Shown here: positions 9,516 through 14,693 of the stretch, in pieces
Position numbering within the stretch: position 1 is the stretch's first letter
Layout: every line of letters starts with the position of its first letter
Source: an uncultured Candidatus Altimarinota bacterium
GTDB lineage: Bacteria; Patescibacteriota; Gracilibacteria; BD1-5; UBA6164
Assembly: GCA_937944175.1 (NCBI GenBank)
Contig: CALDZW010000141.1
Span: 1-14,693, forward strand
Direction: 5' to 3'
Length of the DNA stretch: 14,693 nucleotides
Position numbers and translations under genes: made by a program
The notes under the pieces: generated by a model
What the model was told of the DNA's origin: nothing
Database searches by the model: none
The model's input: the letters and a program-made list of their open reading frames with translations, nothing else

Positions 9516-9539
9516 GTATTACTTGCCTTTTTATTTTTT
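9499..9539. terminator. Terminator hairpin after the peroxiredoxin 3' fragment
   Basis: This is a 19-bp perfect stem with a 3-nt loop (ATT, 9518-9520). The core is GGCAAGT/ACTTGCC, flanked by A-runs on the left and T-runs on the right, so it can act in both directions. It sits 6 bases after the TAA of the peroxiredoxin fragment and terminates minus-strand transcription coming from the ATPase gene. Its core differs from that of the other two hairpins. Confidence 0.8.
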
Positions 9540-9545
9540 AAGATT

Positions 9546-9631
9546 TTACATAGCTTCATTTACCTTTCTAACCAAGTCAATTCATGGAGTAAGTGTTGTA
9601 CTTCATGGAGTCCATTTAGCTGGACAAGCAG
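9546..9631 (-). pseudogene. 3'-end fragment of a second peroxiredoxin gene
   Basis: These 86 bases match the last 86 bases of the intact peroxiredoxin gene (11010-11095) at 81 positions, including the resolving-cysteine motif ACPAKWTPG and the end KVNEAM-TAA. Read in that frame, four of the five differences are silent (AGC/AGT, CTC/CTT, GAT/GAC, and GGA/TGA, silent only if TGA is Gly). The fifth changes Gly to Arg. Homology stops at 9631, 8 bases short of the ATPase stop codon (9640-9642), which is in another frame. There is no start codon or peroxidatic half, so it cannot make a working enzyme. Confidence 0.9.
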
Positions 9632-9639
9632 GATTAGAA

Positions 9640-10863
9640 CTACCTCTCCATAAAACCAAACAACCATAAGGGGATCTTTCAGGGAGAGGGGAAGATGATT
9701 GAGTCAGAAACTATGAAGGCATTTGTGTATCATTGAACTTGCTTTCTTTTTTTATTCTTTCAACCAATCTCAAAAATATATTCTTCTCATTTATATATGT
9801 ATGAAAAGTCTCAAATATCAGAGTAAAAAAGATTTTTAGAGAATTGGTTTACAAAAAATACTTCTCTAATAGTTCATGTTTCAACATGTCTTCAGAGTTC
9901 TTCTGATATTGTATAGATAAGGTTAGAGTTATCAATAAATAGTTTATCTGCTTTTCTAATGGATTTGCTAATGTTTCATTCTATATAGAGACTTCTAACA
10001 ATTCATACATCATTTAGAATTTGTAAATATCTAGCTGCAGTATCAAAAGAAATTCACAGTTTATTTTTTAACGAATTTATGCTTAATTCTCAGGGTTTAG
10101 CAAGAGAAAAGAATATAATGATCTTTTTTATTTTTTCTAAATTGAGAGTATCCAAGCTATAAAAGTTGGCAATATCTTCATAGATTAGCTTGTCTATAAC
10201 TCCAAAAAGCTTTGAATAAAATTCAGTTTTATCCTCAGATTCAAAACTAAATGGGTAATAACCTGTTCTGATATACTCAGAGAATTTTGCAAGAATACTA
10301 TCTCAGAAATCATTATAAATAGGATCAATGATCTCCTTTGGATTTTCAAGTATCTCTGACAATGAGAACTCAGTAGTTGTTTTTTCTGGAAAAGACAATG
10401 CTAAATATTCTTGAAATGACAGTCATTTCATTGTGTATAGAAGTACTCTTCTAGAGAGGTCATATTTTCATTTAATGAGATCAAGGCTAGAGCTTCATGA
10501 GAAAATGACTTGTATTTTTGGAAAATCATCATAAATATTTTTGAGCTCTTGGTTCCAATTCTTATATTTATGTATTTCATCAATACAAAATACTTCAATC
10601 TCATTTTCTAGATACAGTTTTTCTACAAAACTGTACAATCATGTATCAATAATATTAATATTGTCAGCAGAGAAGTAGATAGAGTCTTTTATGTTTTCTT
10701 TTTGTAAATATTGTAATATAAGGGTTGTCTTACCAACTCACCTTTGTCATACAATTCAAATGAGCCTAGATTGCCAATTGATTTTTTTATAGATACCTCT
10801 AATAAATACAGTATTTACTGATGCAATAATTCTTGCAGATTTATCTAATATTTTTCAGTTCAT
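9640..10863 (-). CDS. AAA family ATPase with DUF4143-type C-terminus
   Basis: This is a 407-residue P-loop ATPase of the AAA_14/DUF4143 group. The group is widespread in bacteria and archaea, often patchily distributed, and its role is not established. It has Walker A GQRGVGKTT (39-47, two of the glycines encoded by TGA) and Walker B VFCIDEIHK (D95, E96). A sensor-like FSGSSSLDL segment follows, then the RRVLLYTMKGLSFQEYL motif typical of the family, and a winged-helix-like stretch (LSINSLKNKLGISFDTAARYL). The C-terminal domain contains EIGGKNK and ends IPLWLFGFMER. The IPLWLFGF ending is a hallmark of full-length members, so the gene looks intact although its stop almost touches the peroxiredoxin fragment. 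The start is an ATG with no Shine-Dalgarno. The gene is flanked by two peroxiredoxin 3' ends and two hairpins, as expected for an inserted cassette. Confidence 0.93.
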
Positions 10864-10924
10864 ATCTAGAAAATAATAAGAATATATACATATATTATAT
10901 TACTTTACGGTCAAACACAAACTT

Positions 10925-10952
10925 TTTATAATATATCTACAGTTGACTGCAA
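10925..10952 (-). promoter_or_regulatory. Candidate promoter of the AAA ATPase
   Basis: On the minus strand TTGCAG (10952-10947) and TATAAA (10930-10925) are separated by 16 bp, between the peroxiredoxin terminator and the ATPase start. The predicted leader is about 55 nt. A TTGACC farther on has no good -10 at the right distance. Confidence 0.4.
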
Positions 10953-10957
10953 ATATG

Positions 10958-11006
10958 TAACACAAAAAAATAAATCCTGATTATCAGGATTTATTTTTTT
11001 GTGTTA
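10958..11006. terminator. Peroxiredoxin terminator, copy 2 of the repeated hairpin
   Basis: This is a perfect 23-bp stem with a 3-nt loop (10981-10983), the longest in the window, starting 3 bases after the peroxiredoxin stop. The GC core TCCTGA/TCAGGA and its A/T flanks are the same as in the hairpin at 7979-8011. It can stop transcripts in both directions and insulates the ATPase from peroxiredoxin transcription. Confidence 0.85.
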
Positions 11007-11009
11007 TTT

Positions 11010-11624
11010 TTACATAGCTTCATTTACCTTTCCAACCAAATCAATTCCTGGAGTGAGTGTTGTGCTTCATGGAGTCCATTTAGCTGGACAAGCAGCATTT
11101 GGATTAGCTCTCATAAATTGAAGACCTTGAATTTTTCTAATGAGCTCAGCTGAGTTTCTTCCTTGAGCACCCGAAGTTACTTCAACTCCTCTCAGAATTC
11201 CATCTGGATCAACAATAAAAGTTCCTCTACCAGCAAGGTGAGAGTTAAGGTCTAGGATATTATACATATCAGCTGTCTCTCCATTATGATCAGCTAGCAT
11301 TTTATAAGCAAATCCTTCAAGAAGTTTTTCTCATCCTTTTACCCATCATTTGTGAGTAAATACAGTATCAGTTGATACTGGAAGCATTTCAACTCACATT
11401 TCATCAAATTGACCTTTTGCATCAGCTAAATCTTTTAATTCTGTTGGACATACAAATGTAAAATCAGCAGGGTAGTAAAAAAGTACATACCATTTTCATT
11501 TTAAGTCTTTGCTTCACATAGTCCCATCAGTATCTTTTTCACTATTATAGAAAGGCATCTCCCAAGTAGGAGCTGGACAATCTATTTTTGCAATCTGATA
11601 AGTTTCCATTTCATGTTCATTCAT
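11010..11624 (-). CDS. 2-Cys peroxiredoxin (AhpC/Prx1 type)
   Basis: This thiol peroxidase reduces hydrogen peroxide and organic peroxides in the cytoplasm. It has 204 residues. The peroxidatic cysteine is C59 in the motif DFTFVCPTE and the resolving cysteine is C179 in ACPAKWTPG. The GRG-T-F-I-V-DP-G core of the thioredoxin fold follows the family order. The length is normal for typical 2-Cys peroxiredoxins. Which reductase recharges it is not visible: no AhpF or thioredoxin gene is in the window. The start is an ATG with no Shine-Dalgarno; a second in-frame ATG lies five codons later. Upstream are two promoter candidates, a palindrome and a direct repeat, so it is probably controlled separately from pyruvate kinase. 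It ends in a 23-bp hairpin. A second copy of its last 86 bases lies at 9546-9631. Confidence 0.96.
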
Positions 11625-11638
11625 AGAGTAGTGGTATT

Positions 11639-11673
11639 ATTATATAAATTAGTGTTTGGAAAATACTTTCCAA
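11639..11673 (-). promoter_or_regulatory. Peroxiredoxin proximal promoter element with overlapping palindrome
   Basis: A perfect minus-strand TATAAT (11644-11639) lies 14 bases before the ATG. Where its -35 would fall there is a perfect 7-4-7 inverted repeat (TTGGAAA / TTTCCAA, 11656-11673). A repressor bound there would block the promoter, which would suit a stress gene. The palindrome has no U-run and so is a poor terminator. The regulator is unknown, and it does not look like a PerR or OxyR site that I recognise. Confidence 0.4.
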
Positions 11674-11691
11674 GTAATTATTTTAGGACAC

Positions 11692-11710
11692 AATCTTAAT
11701 GAAATCTTAA
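11692..11710. repeat. Tandem direct repeat with 11-bp period upstream of peroxiredoxin
   Basis: AATCTTAA occurs twice, separated by TGA, giving an 11-bp period that places both on the same face of the helix. This is the geometry used by many winged-helix response regulators. It lies between the distal and proximal promoter candidates of the peroxiredoxin gene. AT-rich DNA makes such repeats fairly easy by chance. Confidence 0.35.
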
Positions 11711-11724
11711 AATAATTCTTGCCT

Positions 11725-11752
11725 ATTGTAGTATTTTATAGTGTATTTGCAA
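11725..11752 (-). promoter_or_regulatory. Candidate distal promoter of the peroxiredoxin gene
   Basis: TTGCAA (11752-11747) and TACAAT (11730-11725) on the minus strand are 16 bp apart, starting 5 bp after the pyruvate kinase stop. The leader would be about 95 nt and contain the direct repeat and the palindrome. Confidence 0.4.
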
Positions 11753-11757
11753 CTGGA

Positions 11758-13188
11758 TTATATAAAATCTGCTATGTGAATCACCTTCATAACAGGGATT
11801 TCTTTATCTCATTTTTGAATATCACTAATTGCTACTACGGTATCCTTTTTTGAAAGAGAATTATTATGTATGAGGTAATTAATAGCTTTTTCTAAAGTGA
11901 TGTCATAATTATTCTGATCCCAATCTTTCATGTGAATAGGTGAAATTCAGTAATAGGCATTACAGGTTTTTACACTACGTATGTTTGGAGTGAATGCATA
12001 TGTTTTTACTGTTGGTCTATATGAGCTTGCTAATTTTGCAAGTTTTCAAGATTTAGTAAATATAAGTAAAGCTTGAATTTGTAAATCTTCAGATATAAAT
12101 ATTCAACTCCTGATAAGGAGCTTCTTTTCAATATCGCGTGGAGTGAGTGAAGTTGATGAATAATCTTGATGGTTATATATGTGATTATCTTCGGCTTCTT
12201 CAATAATACTTGTCATCATTTTAACTGACTCTACAGGGAATTTTCAGATGGCTGTTTCTCATGAAAGCATAAGACAATCAGGTTCTTGCAATACAGCATT
12301 AAAGACATCTGAACTTTCTGCTCTTGTTGGGAAAGGGTGATCAATCATTGTTTCAAGTAGATGAGTAGCAGTAATGACAAATTTCCCATTCATATTTGAT
12401 TTCTCTACCATTTCCTTCTGATATACTGCAAGTTTTTTAATCGGAACTTCAATACCAAGATCTCATCTTGCTACCATGGTCCCATCTGATTCCATAATAA
12501 TATCATCAATATTATCTATTGCTTCTTGATTTTCTACCTTAGAGATAATTTTTATATCTTTTCATCAATGTTCATCAAGAAGTTTTCTCACTTCTAATAC
12601 ATTAGATTTGTTTCTAATAAATGAAGCCGCTACAAATGATATTCAATGCTGTATCCCCCATAATATATCTTCTTTGTCTTTAGCTGTTATTCATGGCATT
12701 TGAAGTTTTACACCAGGAAGATTTACATGTCTTCTTGATCAAATACTTGCAGCATTTAAAGCTCTAACTTCTACTCAGAAAGTTTTTTTTGAAATAACTT
12801 CAACATTCAATAATCATGAATCAATGATAATACTTCCTCATATTTTCACATCATCAGATAAATGTTTATAATCACAAAAAATATCATTTCATGAGCATTT
12901 TGATTCAATAGTGCACACATGCAAAATATCTCATAAACCTACCTTAATATCCTTTTCTACTGTTCAAGTACGAATTTCAGGTCCTTTTGTGTCAAGAAGT
13001 AGAGAAAGATTTGTTTTTCAGCTATCATTAAGATTGTTTACTCTATCAATGATTTTTTGAGTTTCATCATATCTAGCATGAGAAAAATTAAGTCTCAATA
13101 TATTAACTCATGAATCATATAATTGCTTAATAGCTTCAGAAGAACTTGAAACAGGTCAGACAGTTGCTATAATTTTAGTTTTTTTCAT
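11758..13188 (-). CDS. pyk: Pyruvate kinase
   Basis: This enzyme makes pyruvate and ATP from phosphoenolpyruvate and ADP, the last step of glycolysis, in the cytoplasm. It has 476 residues, the usual length. Visible motifs are KTKIIATVGP at the N-terminus, RLNFSHA, DTKGPEIRTG, the catalytic lysine K217 in ISKVEN with E219, and ARGDLGIEVP (240-249; G242 is TGA, D243 a metal ligand). LETMI and PTRAESSDVFNAV follow, then LSGETAIGKFPVE and a C-terminal allosteric-type domain ending in HIADFI. The start ATG is preceded by AAAGGA a few bases upstream, the only Shine-Dalgarno-like site I see at a start in this window. It follows the penicillin-binding protein gene by 17 bp and is probably co-transcribed with it. 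Its presence indicates at least the lower part of glycolysis in a reduced genome. Confidence 0.97.
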
Positions 13189-13205
13189 GATTCCTTTGTT
13201 AATGA

Positions 13206-14693
13206 CTATAACTCTGGTTCAATACTATTATCAACGACTGGTTCAGGTTTTTTTTCTTCAACTGGAGCAGCAGTAGGTTTAGCTCAATCTAAAATATTAA
13301 TAGTTACATATCTTGATGTAGTATTGAATTGTGTATCAGTTGCTTCAATTCTAATAGTATGTTTTCACCTGCTAAGTCAACCTGTACTTACAGGAACAAT
13401 GATGTTCTTTGTACGAAGTCATGACGCAATTGATCATCCATTTAGGTAGACGTTTATTACTCTTATCCCACTTGGATCATTAACACTAGCTCTGAGATTA
13501 AAATTGTTTCAAGCATTTAAATTAATACTTCATCTTGCAGGATTTATTAATCCAATTACAGGAGGAGTAGTATCTTTTTGTGTTTTTGGTGCAACACTTC
13601 AGCCAATTGTAACACTTTTTGTAATTGTAGAGCTATATCATTGATCATCAGTTAATTTTACCATTACATATTTTGTACCAGAAGCAGATGCAGGGATATT
13701 GAAGTTTGCTCTAAAACTTCATTGGGTTAATCATGGAAGTGCATGATTATTTGCATACTTTCCATCAAAGAATACTTCAAGCTTGACTACTTTATTTCAG
13801 CTTGTATATCCAACATTAACGGAATTTGGTCATACGTTCACATTTGGTCAGATAGTAGCAGATAATTGCATTGTTGAAGCTATACTACTTCTATCACAAA
13901 GAGTACTTTTTGCATTGATATATCCATTCCCATATACTCTTTTAACAGGAGTTTCCCATGCAGGATCTTGAGGTCTGAGAGAAGAGTATTTCACTCAGTA
14001 GATGGTTTTTATTGCTGACGCAGGTGTGAGTGGTCATACCTTACCATTACATTTACTATCAACTTTTTGTGAAAAATAACTTTTATCATACAAAGTAGGG
14101 ACATTTATAAACAATCATCTTACAATAGCATTAGCAGGTGTTCATTTGGTAGGAAGTTTTCATGAATGGATTGAGACACCTACCTCCTTAATGCTGTTGG
14201 GTCGAGCCCATTCCTTGATCTCCTTCCCTTTATGTAATTCTAACATAAGTTCTCTCCATATTGGTCCAGCTCCTTCTAATCAGTTTCACTTATCATAGAG
14301 CTCTTTTCAATCAGTATTTCATACCCAAGCAACCGTTGTATATTGAGGAGTATATCATGCTGTCCAGAGATTTTGAGGAAAGATAAATTTTACTCATTTT
14401 TTCTCATACTGTTTTGTGGATGTTCATGTTTTGGCAGCAACACTTCTTCATGGGAGAGATAGAAACTTATTCCAGTATTCTGGACGTGCTTTGGTATTAG
14501 TAAGTATTGAGGTAATCATGTAAGCTGTTGAAGGACTGATTGCTTCTGTTGAATTTTTTCTATTTGGATCTTCAATTACATTTCATTTAGCATCATACAT
14601 TTTCAAAATTGGTGTAATTTCTCTTTTTTGTCATAATCATGAAATTGTGGAATAAGCAGTTGCTAATTCTAAAGGAGTCATTTCTCATGTTCA
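13206..14693 (-). CDS. Class A penicillin-binding protein, C-terminal part, with Ig-like extension (5' end beyond window)
   Basis: This is a peptidoglycan transpeptidase acting outside the membrane; 495 C-terminal residues are visible. The first residues (GTGEMTPLELATAYSTIS) are the stretch before the active-site KTG in PBP1A-type enzymes. AAKTGTS follows at 14433-14415, with the KTG glycine encoded by TGA. After the catalytic domain (WTAGYTPQYTTVAWVGN, GAGPIW) come a linker and two Ig-like beta-domains of about 90 residues each. The second starts near TPPVIGLINPARG and ends RYVTINILD. The tail is Pro/Glu-rich (EEKKPEPVVDNSIEPEL). The SxxK and SxN motifs, the transglycosylase domain and the membrane anchor would lie past the right edge, so class A is inferred from similarity in the visible part. 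The stop is TAG, 17 bp before pyruvate kinase. Confidence 0.92.

Noticed and set aside
1..14693. A region of decayed pseudogenes broken by many stops
   Set aside because: The only interrupting codon is TGA, at conserved glycines; TAA, TAG and frameshifts do not interrupt the genes.
1..14693. TGA read as tryptophan (code 4) or selenocysteine
   Set aside because: Trp in Walker A, KTG and ARGDLG motifs would be non-functional, normal TGG tryptophans are present, and TGA is far too frequent for selenocysteine.

Overview
The window reads as a bacterial chromosome fragment from a lineage that translates UGA as glycine (genetic code 25: Absconditabacteria/SR1 or Gracilibacteria, in the Patescibacteria/CPR). 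Read with the standard code it looks like a field of broken ORFs. With UGA as Gly, ten reading frames open and fill about 94% of the sequence, and all of the eight that lie wholly inside the window end in TAA or TAG. Many in-frame TGA codons fall at obligatory glycines: the second Walker A of ClpC, the Walker A of an AAA ATPase, the KTG triad of a penicillin-binding protein and the ARGDLG motif of pyruvate kinase. The DNA is very AT-rich, and most starts lack a convincing Shine-Dalgarno sequence. I cannot choose between Absconditabacteria and Gracilibacteria from this sequence.

Left block (1-7146, all minus strand). In transcription order: clpC (AAA+ unfoldase), two unrecognised secreted cysteine-containing proteins six bases apart, and two adjacent but clearly different type I methionine aminopeptidases, the last cut by the window edge. 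Gaps are 6-59 bp with no strong terminator, so this may be one protein-quality/maturation operon.

Middle (7147-8006). A 342-bp divergent control region holds two plus-strand promoter candidates. They face the only plus-strand gene, a small membrane-anchored, charged helical protein resembling YtxH. Its terminator hairpin is shared with the convergent gene beyond it.

Rearranged block (8004-11624, minus strand). In transcription order: a complete 2-Cys peroxiredoxin, a long terminator hairpin, an AAA/DUF4143-type ATPase, an 86-bp second copy of the peroxiredoxin 3' end abutting the ATPase stop codon, a second hairpin, and a DUF1704 (MATCAP-like) metallopeptidase. The second peroxiredoxin end differs from the intact gene almost only at synonymous positions, and one difference is GGA versus TGA. 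This suggests the ATPase arrived by recombination with a diverged peroxiredoxin locus.

Right block (11758-14693, minus strand). A class A penicillin-binding protein with a C-terminal Ig-like extension (5' end outside the window) is followed after 17 bp by pyruvate kinase. No tRNA, rRNA, CRISPR array or transposase was seen.
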